From: Chitinivibrionales bacterium
GTDB taxonomy: Bacteria; Fibrobacterota; Chitinivibrionia; Chitinivibrionales; FEN-1185
Assembly: GCA_035516255.1 (NCBI GenBank)
Contig: DATJAL010000052.1
Location: 248,001 to 312,000, forward strand
Length of the DNA: 64,000 bases
Direction of reading: 5' to 3'
Below the pieces are notes generated by a model. The model searched no databases. It saw only the letters and a program-made list of their open reading frames with translations, and was not told where the DNA came from. Numbering within the stretch: position 1 is the first letter of the stretch; each line of letters starts with the position of its first letter. Below, one piece after another: positions 27,226-35,322 of this stretch. The position numbers and the translations under genes were made by a program.

Positions 27226-27337
27226 TTTGGCCTCCTTTCAAGAGGATCACTTGACTTTTCGCTTCATTTTAGCTTATCAAGCCGAGTGTCATAATATTTT
27301 TTTTACCGCCGTAATCCTTAGTTCCACTATCAATTGC

Positions 27338-28462
27338 TCATGCCCATATATAGGGTTTTCCGTTGTCCTTGAAATCCGGCCGTGCCCAGGGTAGGGCGTG
27401 CGGCCCTGCAAGCGACTTGGCGCTGCGCTCGAGATCGTCGTAATTGTACGGATTATTGTCCGAGAGCACGCCCGTGCAGGGCGCGGGCGGGTACAGCTGG
27501 TTCATGGTCGCGCAGTTGGCGGTCACTTCGGCGGCGCCGTTTGCGAAACCAACGCCGTCATGGCCCACTATTAAGGTGGATACGAGCCAGTCACCGTTTG
27601 CGTCCTTGAGACTGAGCAGGCCGCCGAAGCAGGCCGCAATGGGATGAGCGGCGCCGACTACTCCGAGCAGTGTTTTAATGCACGAAACGCCCATTCCTTT
27701 TGCGCGAGCGGCAGGTGCAGCGGTGTTCTTCATATTGCCGTATCCTGTGATGTTCATTGCCAGCGTGCATACATCCGGATTCATGGTACTGTTTATCCAC
27801 GTGACAAGATTGCCGCCGCCGGCTGTGTTGTCCATGCTTGAGAAGCCGATGAATCGCGCCAGACCGTTTTTCTTCGCCTCCTGCAGGTACGTCCATGCGC
27901 CGGTGGAGGCCGCGAAGGTGGTGATATCATCAGTGGAAGCGATATTGTGCATGAGCAGGATATCGACATAAGAAGTTTTCAACAGCGCAAGCTCGCTCGC
28001 CAGACTGGTTTTGGCTCCTGTATAGTCGCGCGCGTCAAGTTTGTCAACGATGATTACCTGGTCCCGCGACACCGGGCAGCTCGCTGCGGAAAAATAGTTT
28101 CCAAGGGTGGCCGCGGTTCCGTATTCAACGCACGTGTCGAAATAATTGACGCCGCCGGCAAGCGCGGCGTCAAGGGCGGCGTACCTGCCCGCAGGATCGG
28201 AGAGGGCCGCGAACTTTGTGCCGCCGCCGAATCCGAGAATGGAGACCTGTAATCCGGTGTTCCCTAACGGCCGCCTCGTCATAAGGCAATCACCGGAGAC
28301 GGCTGGCTTGGAAACCGGTGCATTGGGATTTTCTGTCTGGATGTTTGACGGCAAGGGCATCTTGCTGCCGCCTGAACACGAGGCAATAATCGGCGCGGAA
28401 GACAAGGCCGCTGCATCGGCGAGGAACTTGCGCCGGCTGATCTGTTTTTTGTCCTGATCCAT
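27338..28462 (-). CDS. Tat-exported aldo/keto reductase
   Basis: 374 residues. N-terminal twin-arginine motif S-R-R-K-F-L-A-D followed by a hydrophobic stretch and I-I-A-S-C, which also fits a lipobox, so it is exported folded and perhaps lipidated. The AKR barrel follows: L-G-N-T-G-L-Q-V-S-I-L-G-F-G-G-G, F-D-T-C-V-E-Y-G-T with Asp and Tyr near 108-113, Lys in I-V-D-K-L-D and His in L-L-M-H-N. These are the four catalytic residues of the family. An exported NAD(P)H-type enzyme is unusual; Tat export suggests the cofactor is loaded in the cytoplasm. A palindrome lies ~130 bases upstream. Confidence 0.82.
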   Translation of the reverse strand: MDQDKKQISRRKFLADAAALSSAPIIASCSGGSKMPLPSNIQTENPNAPVSKPAVSGDCLMTRRPLGNTGLQVSILGFGGGTKFAALSDPAGRYAALDAALAGGVNYFDTCVEYGTAATLGNYFSAASCPVSRDQVIIVDKLDARDYTGAKTSLASELALLKTSYVDILLMHNIASTDDITTFAASTGAWTYLQEAKKNGLARFIGFSSMDNTAGGGNLVTWINSTMNPDVCTLAMNITGYGNMKNTAAPAARAKGMGVSCIKTLLGVVGAAHPIAACFGGLLSLKDANGDWLVSTLIVGHDGVGFANGAAEVTANCATMNQLYPPAPCTGVLSDNNPYNYDDLERSAKSLAGPHALPWARPDFKDNGKPYIWA

Positions 28463-28587
28463 ACGGGCTCCTTCTTTATAAGGTTATATTTATCAATAAG
28501 TTATAGCTGCTTTAAAAAATATTAAATCTGCAGCTTTTTACCAGTTTTAAATATATAAATAAATGGATGCTTTGCCAAAAGTATTTT

Positions 28588-28602
28588 CTTACCTACAGTA
28601 AG
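28588..28602. promoter_or_regulatory. Palindrome CTTAC-CTACA-GTAAG (site 3)
   Basis: Perfect arms, 5-base spacer, preceded by TTTT and followed by ATATATC. Its centre is ~133 bases from the minus-strand start and ~241 from the plus-strand start. Confidence 0.6.
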
Positions 28603-28761
28603 ATATATCTTGGTTTATAATAACATTTTAGAGATTTATATTATTAAACCGTATCCCTTTTAAATCAATTATGTTCTTAAAAGTAAATATACTCCTATTT
28701 AAAAATAAAAGCTCATGGAAAATTGTTTAATTTATTAAATTATTTGTAATCCGTATTCCGA

Positions 28762-28791
28762 TTGACACGTATTTTGGTCTAATTGTACCAT
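28762..28791 (+). promoter_or_regulatory. Candidate promoter of the flavoenzyme / KDPG operon
   Basis: Perfect TTGACA (28762-28767), 18-base spacer and TACCAT (28786-28791; four of six consensus bases). The -10 lies inside a 10-bp palindrome (28786-28795), a possible repressor overlap. Confidence 0.45.
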
Positions 28792-28835
28792 GGTAATGGC
28801 ATTTTTACCACAAATTTTTATTTCCGGAGCGGCGC

Positions 28836-31436
28836 ATGAACGGATCGCATGACCGGTTTCATTATAAAACTATCGATGGTCTTAAAAAGGATCTTGCGGA
28901 CCTTCACTTGCAGCTGCCGTTTGAGGAGAGTAACATCAGGATTCTCGGCGATCCGGTCAATAAGGGCCGCCTCTCGGTCCCCAACCGTTTTGTCGCGCAG
29001 CCAATGGAAGGATTTGATGCCACGATCGACGGCGCGCCCCAGGAGCTGACGTTCCGGCGTTATCTCCGGTATGCCCGCGGCGGTGTGGGGCTCATCTGGT
29101 TCGAGGCGTCGGCCGTGGTGCCTGAAGGCCGCTCAAACCCCGGGCAGATTTACTTGCATAAGAAGAACGTCGGCGTGTTTAAAAACCTGGTCGGCAGGGT
29201 CAAACAGGCCGCGAGGCGCGAGATGGGAAGGGACGTGGTCATGGTGATCCAGCTCACCCATTCCGGCCGCTACAGCAAGCCCGCGGGCGTGCCGGCGCCC
29301 ATCATCGCCCAGCACAGCGCCGTGCTCGACTCACGCCACAACCTCGGGCCCGACTATCCGGTCGTCAACGACGAGTACCTTGACAAACTGCAAGACCGTT
29401 ACGTTGAGGCGGCAAGGCTCGCCGCGTCCGCCGGATTCGACGGCATCGACATCAAAAGCTGCCATGGATACCTTCTTGCCGAGATCCTCGGCTCGCATAC
29501 CCGGGAGGGAAAATACGGCGGTCCGTTCGAGAACCGGACGCGGATGCTTTGCGAGACGCTCACCAGAATATCCTCAGAGGTGCCGGAGGTCTTTCTCGCC
29601 ACCAGGATGAACGCGTTTGACGCGTACCGGTATCCGTACGGCTGGGGTGTTGACAAAGAGGATCCTCTCAGGCCGGATCTCGCCGAACCGCTCCGGCTGG
29701 CGGGACTGCTGGAAAAAATCGGGCTTTCGGTCCTCAATATATCCATCGGCAACCCCTATTTCAACCCGCACGTGGGCAGGCCCTACGATTTTCCGGTCAA
29801 AGGGGTCAGCGTTCCCGACGAGCACCCGCTGCTCGGGCTTGTCCGTTTTGTCAATGTGTTTTCGGCGATTCAAAAGGCGTACCCGAAACTGCCGGTGGTG
29901 GGCTCCGGGCTCGGCTGGCTGCGCCAGTTCATGCCGCCGGTTGCCGCCGGCATCGTACGGCAGGGCATGGCGACGCTCATCGGACAGGGAAGGGGCATGT
30001 TCGCCTATCCTGACTCGGTGAATGACATCATAAAAAAAGGCGCCATGGACCCCGCCAAATGCTGCGTCACCTGCTCGGCTTGCACGCAGATCATGCGCGA
30101 CGGCGGCCAGACCGGCTGCGTGGTCCACGACAGTGAGATATACGGGCCCAAATACCGCGCCGCGCGACGCTTCTCCCTCGACCGGCTCCATGCCGAGGCG
30201 CAGCGCTGCCGAAATTGCACCGAGGCGACCTGCAGCGCGGCCTGTCCAGCGCACGTGGACGTTCCGGGGTTCATCAGGGCATTTTCCGAGAACAATATCA
30301 AGGAAGCATACCGGATGCTCCGGAAGTCCAACGTGCTTCCTGAGATGTGCGCGTACGTATGTCCGGTGGAGGAGCAGTGCCAGGGCGGATGCCTCGAAAA
30401 GATCTTCTGCCTCAACCCGATCGCGGTGGCCGACATCCAGCTGGTGACGGCGCGCATCGCACGGCTGCAGGGAATAACCGGCGTGGCAATGCCCGACAAA
30501 ATTTCCGCAAAGTCAATTGCCGTGGTGGGCGGCGGGCCGGCCGGGCTCGGCTGCGCCATCCGGCTGCTCGAAATGGGACATTCCGTGACGATTTACGAAA
30601 AGAACAAACAGCTCGGAGGAACTCCCACGGCCATAATTCCAGACTACCGTTACGGAGACGAAACAGCCGAGACCGACGCGATCCTCAAACCCGCCATTGT
30701 GAACAAACGCTGCACCGTGGTTTACAACCGCGCCTTGGGATCGGGCTTGTCGCTCGGCGACCTGCGCAAAAAGCATGATGCGGTGCTGCTTGCCGTGGGG
30801 CTCGATTCCGGCGCGGGCAAGGAGCGGGGCGTCACGGACGCGCTTACGTTCCTGGCCCTCGCCAAGCAGGGAAAATTAAAAAAACTTCCGGACAGGGTGG
30901 CCGTCATCGGCGGCGGCAACACCGCGATCGACGCGGCCATGACCGCCAAGAAGCAGGGCGCGCAGGACGTGTACCTCGTGTACCGCCGCTCGTTCAACCA
31001 GATGCCCGCCTGGAAAAGCGAGCGCGACGGCCTTCTCGACGCTGGCGTGCATCTAATGATCCTGACCCAGCCTTCCGGCTATATTTTTAAGAAGAAAAAA
31101 CTTGCGGGCATGAAAATTGTCCGCACCCGTCTCGGCGAACCCGACGCGTCGGGCAGGCGCAGGCCCGAGATCGTTCCGAAAAGCGGAAGCGTTCTCGACG
31201 TTGGCATGGTGATAGAAGCCACGGGCCAGAAAATTTCCAAAAAGGTGCTTGCCGCGCTCGGGCCGGTCGCGGTGGCCCAAAACGGATTGGTCGCCGCGGA
31301 TGCTTTGACATTTGCGACAAGCGAAAAGGGCGTTTTCGCCGCGGGCGACTGCGTAAGCGGCGGGGAAACCGCGGTGCGCGGCGTGGCCGAAGGGATGAAG
31401 GCGGCGGAGTCGATACATGCGTTTTTAAAAAGCTGA
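28836..31436 (+). CDS. OYE-type flavin oxidoreductase fused to a GltD-like FAD/NAD module
   Basis: 866 residues. Residues ~35-405 form an Old Yellow Enzyme FMN barrel (N-R-F-V-A-Q-P-M-E, V-I-Q-L-T-H-S-G-R-Y, F-D-G-I-D-I-K-S-C-H-G-Y-L). A [4Fe-4S] motif C-x2-C-x2-C-x11-C follows near 409. Residues ~445-545 are a ferredoxin-like helical domain as in the glutamate synthase small chain (C-R-N-C-T-E-A-T-C-S-A-A-C-P; C-A-Y-V-C-P-V-E-E-Q-C). Then come an FAD Rossmann fold (V-V-G-G-G-P-A-G-L-G near 560) and an NAD(P) fold (V-I-G-G-G-N-T-A-I near 689). It probably moves NAD(P)H electrons to an enone or similar substrate. The order resembles 2,4-dienoyl-CoA reductase with an inserted Fer4 domain. First gene of a catabolic operon. 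Confidence 0.85.
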   Translation: MNGSHDRFHYKTIDGLKKDLADLHLQLPFEESNIRILGDPVNKGRLSVPNRFVAQPMEGFDATIDGAPQELTFRRYLRYARGGVGLIWFEASAVVPEGRSNPGQIYLHKKNVGVFKNLVGRVKQAARREMGRDVVMVIQLTHSGRYSKPAGVPAPIIAQHSAVLDSRHNLGPDYPVVNDEYLDKLQDRYVEAARLAASAGFDGIDIKSCHGYLLAEILGSHTREGKYGGPFENRTRMLCETLTRISSEVPEVFLATRMNAFDAYRYPYGWGVDKEDPLRPDLAEPLRLAGLLEKIGLSVLNISIGNPYFNPHVGRPYDFPVKGVSVPDEHPLLGLVRFVNVFSAIQKAYPKLPVVGSGLGWLRQFMPPVAAGIVRQGMATLIGQGRGMFAYPDSVNDIIKKGAMDPAKCCVTCSACTQIMRDGGQTGCVVHDSEIYGPKYRAARRFSLDRLHAEAQRCRNCTEATCSAACPAHVDVPGFIRAFSENNIKEAYRMLRKSNVLPEMCAYVCPVEEQCQGGCLEKIFCLNPIAVADIQLVTARIARLQGITGVAMPDKISAKSIAVVGGGPAGLGCAIRLLEMGHSVTIYEKNKQLGGTPTAIIPDYRYGDETAETDAILKPAIVNKRCTVVYNRALGSGLSLGDLRKKHDAVLLAVGLDSGAGKERGVTDALTFLALAKQGKLKKLPDRVAVIGGGNTAIDAAMTAKKQGAQDVYLVYRRSFNQMPAWKSERDGLLDAGVHLMILTQPSGYIFKKKKLAGMKIVRTRLGEPDASGRRRPEIVPKSGSVLDVGMVIEATGQKISKKVLAALGPVAVAQNGLVAADALTFATSEKGVFAAGDCVSGGETAVRGVAEGMKAAESIHAFLKS

Positions 31437-31454
31437 TGCGTTGGAGAGTTGGTG

Positions 31455-31483
31455 CGTTGACGGTAATTTTTACCCCATCAACG
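31455..31483. repeat. Intergenic hairpin between the flavoenzyme and SDR genes
   Basis: Nested inverted repeat: CGTTGA (31455-31460) with TCAACG (31478-31483), and GGTAA (31462-31466) with TTACC (31470-31474). It occupies the 70-base gap inside the operon, with further GCGTTG repeats just before it. There is no U-tract, so it is more likely an mRNA-stability element than a terminator. Confidence 0.5.
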
Positions 31484-31506
31484 AATGATAACCGAAAGGA
31501 TCCGGG

Positions 31507-32277
31507 ATGAAAAAATCTGCGATGGTCACCGGCGCCGCGCGCGGCATAGGATACGCGATCGCGCAGCAGCTTGCGAAAGAGGAATACGATATCGCGATTT
31601 TCGACGTGCTCAACGAGGCCGACGTCGCCAAAAACATGGGCGGCCTCAAGGCGTCGGGCGCGAACGTCCTGTATTTCAAGGGCGACGTGAGCAATCCCGT
31701 GGACCGCAAGAACGCCCTTGACGCGGTGAAGAAGACCTTTGGCGGGCTCCACGTGCTTGTCAACAACGCGGGCGTCGCGCCGAAGGTGCGCGCCGACGTG
31801 CTTGACGCGACCGAGGAAAGCTTCGAGCGTGTCTTGAGGATCAACCTCCAGGGGCCGTATTTTCTCACCCAGCTTGTGGCCAGGTGGATGATCGAGCAGA
31901 AAAAGGTCGATTCCTCATGGACCGGATGTGTTATCAATATCTCGTCGACTTCGGCCGAGACCGCCTCCATCAGCAGGGGTGAATACTGCATCTCCAAGGC
32001 CGGCGTGAGCATGGCCACCAAACTCTGGGCGGTGCGGCTCGCCGAAGAGAACATCCCGGTCTATGAAATCCGGCCCGGCATCATCCAGACCGACATGACC
32101 GCGGTTGTCAAGGAACGATACGACAAGCTTATTGCTGAAGGAATTCTCCTCCAGAAGCGCTGGGGTCTTCCGGAAGACATCGCAAAATGCGCGGCGATGA
32201 TGGCAAGGGGCGATGTGGGGTATTCGACGGGCCAGGTGGTGAATGTGGATGGCGGGTTTACGGTTTCGCGATTATAA
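31507..32277 (+). CDS. Short-chain dehydrogenase/reductase (KduD/FabG-like)
   Basis: 256 residues, a classical SDR. It has T-G-A-A-R-G-I-G near 8-15 for NAD(P) binding, N-N-A-G near 87, a Ser in I-N-I-S-S-T, and Tyr-x3-Lys as Y-C-I-S-K near 160-164. The R-P-G-I-I-Q-T-D-M loop and the closing V-N-V-D-G-G-F are also typical. AAAGGA precedes the ATG. It lies between flavoenzymes and upstream of KDPG aldolase and a PfkB kinase, so a role in uronate breakdown (for example the KduD step making 2-keto-3-deoxygluconate) is the likeliest reading. That assignment comes from context; many SDRs look alike. Confidence 0.82.
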   Translation: MKKSAMVTGAARGIGYAIAQQLAKEEYDIAIFDVLNEADVAKNMGGLKASGANVLYFKGDVSNPVDRKNALDAVKKTFGGLHVLVNNAGVAPKVRADVLDATEESFERVLRINLQGPYFLTQLVARWMIEQKKVDSSWTGCVINISSTSAETASISRGEYCISKAGVSMATKLWAVRLAEENIPVYEIRPGIIQTDMTAVVKERYDKLIAEGILLQKRWGLPEDIAKCAAMMARGDVGYSTGQVVNVDGGFTVSRL

Positions 32278-32392
32278 AATAGAAAATAATCTGTCGGGGG
32301 AAGTAGCCCCCTGGGGTGCAGCTTCCGCCGCCTCCTTGATAAAAAGCGAAATTGTTAAGGCGGCGGTACCGTGGAGACAAGGAAAAGTGAAA

Positions 32393-34387
32393 ATGAGTAC
32401 AAAAAAAATTCTTATCACGCATAACGGAAAAAAGATTTCCATCCCTTGTCATCGAATCCACACTCTTGTCATCGGATCAGGCGCCGCGGGACTCAACGCA
32501 GCGGTCCAGCTCCATGCAAACGGCATCACCGACCTGTGCATCGTGACCGAGGGGCTTTCGATGGGCACGTCGATCAACACGGGCAGCGACAAGCAGACCT
32601 ATTACAAGCTCGGCATGTACGGCGGGCAGGACGATTCGCCCATGGCGCTGGCCGAATCGTTTTTCGGAAGCGGCGGCATGCACGGCGACCTCGCGCTCGT
32701 GGAGGCGGCGCTGTCGGCGCGGGCGTTTCTCAACCTGGTGAACCTCGGGGTGAAATTCCCTTCCGACAAGTACGGCCAGGTCGTGGGCTACAAGACCGAC
32801 CATGACCCGCGCCAGCGCGCCACGTCCGTCGGGCCCTACACCTCGCGCGAGATGTGCCGCGCGCTCATTCGGGAAGCAAAACGCCGCGGCATTGACACCC
32901 GCGAAAAACGCGTGGCGGTTTCTTTGCTGACAGTAGGCGAGGGGGCAAGCAGGCGTGCCGCGGGCGCCGTTGTCATGAACCTGTGCGCGAAAACCGCGCA
33001 GAGCGCCTTCGAAATGTATCTCGCGGATAATGTCGTTTTCGCCGCGGGAGGTCCCGGCGGACTTTATAAAACGAGCGTTTATCCAACGGTTCACACCGGC
33101 GGCATCGGGCTGGCGCTCCTGGCGGACGCAAAGGCACAGGGCCTTCCGGAATCGCAGTACGGCATGGCGTCGATCAAGTTCCGGTGGAACGTGTCGGGCA
33201 CCTACATGCAGGTGATTCCCCGGTTCATCAGCACGGCGGCCGACGGCGCAAGCGATGAAAGAGAGTTCATGCGGCCGTTCTTTGCCAATGCCGGCGAAAT
33301 GAGCAGCATGGTGTTTCTCAAAGGGTACCAATGGCCGTTTGATCCGCGCAAGGTTGCGGGCGGGTCGTCCATCGTGGATATTCTCGTCTATATCGAAACG
33401 GTAATCAAGGGAAGGCGCGTGTTTCTTGACTACAGGAGAAATCCCGATGAATTTGATTTCAACGCGTTGTCAAAAGAAACGCACGATTACCTTGAAAAAT
33501 CAGGCGCGCTCTTGGGAACACCCGTCGAACGGTTGAAGAAAATGAATCAACCCGCTATTGATTTGTACAAAGATCACGGCATCGACATCACCAAGGAACC
33601 GCTTGAGATCGCCGTGTGTTCGCAGCACAACAACGGCGGGCTTGCCGGAAATTTGTGGTGGGAATCGCTCAATGTAAAGCACCTGTTCCCGGTAGGCGAA
33701 GTGAACGGCTCGCACGGCATTTACCGGCCGGGCGGATCCGCACTCAATTCCGGCCAGGTGGCGGGCTTCCGCGCCGCTGAATATATTTCGCACCGGTATG
33801 ACAAGAAGGAACTCAGCGAAAGCGCTGCCGCGGCTGAAGCGAAAAAAGTCATTGCTCGACTTCTCGACTGGATTGAAAAAGGCAAGACTTCGAAAATAAA
33901 ATGGCAGGAATCCCGCGCGGAATTCCAGGCGCGCATGACAAAGGCGGGCGCGCATATCCGCAGCGCGGGCGGGCTGGCGAAGGCGCTCCCCGAGGCGAGG
34001 CGGCAATTTCAGGAGCTTTCCAAAAAGGGAAGCTCGTGCAGAACGCTCAAGGACGCGGTTGAATCCCTGCGCAACCTGCAGCTGTGCTTTGCGCATGTGG
34101 CGTATCTCGACGCGGTGAAGTTCGCGGTGGACGGCGGCGTGGGCAGCAGGGGGTCGGCAATTGTGCTTGACAAAAACGGTATTCCCGCGCACAAGGACCT
34201 GGGCCCCGAATGGAACTTTGCCCGGCAGGACGAGACTTTTCAGGACAAGGTGATGGAAACCGATGTTGTTTCCGTCGACGACGCGACCTTCTCGCACCGG
34301 TGGGTGCCGCGCAGGCCCTTGCCGCAAGCCGACGCCTGGTTTGAAACGGCGTGGCAGGCGTACCGTAATGGCGATATTTACAAATAA
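32393..34387 (+). CDS. Fumarate reductase / aspartate oxidase-type FAD-binding protein
   Basis: 664 residues from ATG 32393, preceded by AAGGAAAAG; an earlier in-frame start at 32243 would overlap the SDR and add a non-homologous tail. Dinucleotide-binding motif V-I-G-S-G-A-A-G-L-N-A-A-V near 24-36, then G-L-S-M-G-T-S-I-N-T-G-S in the FAD region. The capping-domain and C-terminal landmarks H-N-N-G-G-L-A-G-N, F-P-V-G-E-V-N-G-S-H-G and G-G-S-A-L-N-S-G-Q match flavoprotein subunits of the fumarate reductase superfamily. No Fe-S or membrane partner lies beside it, so it is probably a soluble enzyme with a non-standard substrate. Third gene of the operon. Confidence 0.8.
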   Translation: MSTKKILITHNGKKISIPCHRIHTLVIGSGAAGLNAAVQLHANGITDLCIVTEGLSMGTSINTGSDKQTYYKLGMYGGQDDSPMALAESFFGSGGMHGDLALVEAALSARAFLNLVNLGVKFPSDKYGQVVGYKTDHDPRQRATSVGPYTSREMCRALIREAKRRGIDTREKRVAVSLLTVGEGASRRAAGAVVMNLCAKTAQSAFEMYLADNVVFAAGGPGGLYKTSVYPTVHTGGIGLALLADAKAQGLPESQYGMASIKFRWNVSGTYMQVIPRFISTAADGASDEREFMRPFFANAGEMSSMVFLKGYQWPFDPRKVAGGSSIVDILVYIETVIKGRRVFLDYRRNPDEFDFNALSKETHDYLEKSGALLGTPVERLKKMNQPAIDLYKDHGIDITKEPLEIAVCSQHNNGGLAGNLWWESLNVKHLFPVGEVNGSHGIYRPGGSALNSGQVAGFRAAEYISHRYDKKELSESAAAAEAKKVIARLLDWIEKGKTSKIKWQESRAEFQARMTKAGAHIRSAGGLAKALPEARRQFQELSKKGSSCRTLKDAVESLRNLQLCFAHVAYLDAVKFAVDGGVGSRGSAIVLDKNGIPAHKDLGPEWNFARQDETFQDKVMETDVVSVDDATFSHRWVPRRPLPQADAWFETAWQAYRNGDIYK

Positions 34388-34397
34388 AACTAAAATC

Positions 34398-34493
34398 TCA
34401 CCGCAAAGGCGCAAGGAACGCAGAGTGAAACAGAGTAAAAAATAAAGGATAAAAATGTTACATATCTTTGCGTCCTTCGCGTCTTTGCGGTGA
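34398..34493. repeat. Imperfect 28-bp inverted repeat between operon genes
   Basis: Left arm 34398-34425 (begins TCACCGCAAAGG) and right arm 34466-34493 (ends TTTGCGGTGA) match at 23 of 28 positions around a 40-base centre. Similar 'accgcaaagacgc' repeats are widespread extragenic elements in environmental genomes (general knowledge). It fills the gap before the aldolase gene. Confidence 0.65.
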
Positions 34494-34520
34494 ATCTTTT
34501 TCTACAAGCAAGGAGCAGCG

Positions 34521-35168
34521 ATGGACAAAGCCGAACTCTTCAAAAAATTCGAGCAGATGAAGGTCATCCCGGTCGTAAAAATAGACGACGCCGGCGACGC
34601 CGCACCCCTCGCGGACGCGTTTGTCAGGGGCGGCCTGCCCTGCGCCGAAATAACGTTCCGCACCGCTGCCGCCGCCGACGCCATAAGGAAAATGGCCTCG
34701 CGCAGGGACATGCTCGTGGGCGCGGGCACGGTGCTTTCGGTGGACACGGTAAAGAAGGCGCTCGACTGCGGCGCGGTGTTCGTCGTGGCGCCGGGGTTCA
34801 ACCCCAAGGTTGTGGAATATTGCGTGAAGAACAACATACCGGTCACGCCCGGCGTTGCCACGCCCACCGAAATCGAGATGGGGCTCGACCTGGGCGTTGA
34901 TGTTCTCAAATTCTTCCCGGCTGAGGCGATGGGCGGGCTCAAGACGCTCACCGCCATCAGCGCGCCGTACGGAAAGGTGCGGTTCGTGCCCACCGGCGGC
35001 ATCGACGAAAAAAATCTTGCGGCGTATCTTGGCTTTGCCAAGACCCTGTGCTGCGGGGGAACATGGATCGCAAAGGCTGACTTGATAAATGAAAAAAAGT
35101 TTGATCAGATAGCGGAAATAACGAAGCGGGCAGTGGAGATAGCGAAAGCTGCTGTAATAAAGAAATGA
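34521..35168 (+). CDS. eda: 2-dehydro-3-deoxy-6-phosphogluconate (KDPG) aldolase
   Basis: 215 residues, the normal length of the class I KDPG/KHG aldolase. It splits 2-keto-3-deoxy-6-phosphogluconate into pyruvate and glyceraldehyde-3-phosphate in the cytoplasm. Catalytic Glu43 and phosphate-binding Arg47 lie in A-E-I-T-F-R-T, and Lys130 in V-L-K-F-F-P-A-E forms the Schiff base. G-A-G-T-V-L, P-G-V-A-T-P-T-E and P-T-G-G-I complete the barrel. AGGAG sits six bases before the start. With the PfkB kinase that follows it forms the last two steps of uronate/Entner-Doudoroff-type breakdown. Confidence 0.92.
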   Translation: MDKAELFKKFEQMKVIPVVKIDDAGDAAPLADAFVRGGLPCAEITFRTAAAADAIRKMASRRDMLVGAGTVLSVDTVKKALDCGAVFVVAPGFNPKVVEYCVKNNIPVTPGVATPTEIEMGLDLGVDVLKFFPAEAMGGLKTLTAISAPYGKVRFVPTGGIDEKNLAAYLGFAKTLCCGGTWIAKADLINEKKFDQIAEITKRAVEIAKAAVIKK

Positions 35169-35171
35169 CGG

Positions 35172-35240
35172 TGTCATTCCCGCGAAAGCGGGAATCCATG
35201 TCTCTGTTGTTGACCGGACTCCCGCTTCTGCGGGAGTGAC
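35172..35240. repeat. REP-like pair of GC palindromes
   Basis: TCATTCCCGCGAAAGCGGGA (35173-35192) and a second palindrome, ACTCCCGCTTCTGCGGGAGT (35219-35238), flank ~25 bases. The first is a very common extragenic repeat family in bacteria. A run of CAACTCGT / CGTCAAC units follows (35268-35300). Together they fill the gap between the aldolase and kinase genes. Confidence 0.6.
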
Positions 35241-35322
35241 AATAATTTTGGATCAGATTATAACGCAACTCGTTTATTCGTCAACTCGTCTACCCGTCAA
35301 CATTTATAAAGGAGAATATGCA

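Larger units (their letters stand above)
28463..28835. other. Divergent AT-rich regulatory region
   Basis: 373 bases between the aldo/keto reductase (minus) and the flavoenzyme operon (plus). It carries palindrome site 3 and a candidate promoter at 28762-28791. No small gene or RNA is seen. Confidence 0.55.

Noticed and set aside
27309-27325. TTTAC-CGCC-GTAAT before the ThuA-like gene
   Set aside because: Spacer is four bases and both arms deviate; not the same spacing as the other sites.
32243-32392. Upstream in-frame extension of the FAD-binding protein
   Set aside because: It overlaps the SDR gene and encodes no conserved part; the ATG at 32393 has a ribosome binding site.
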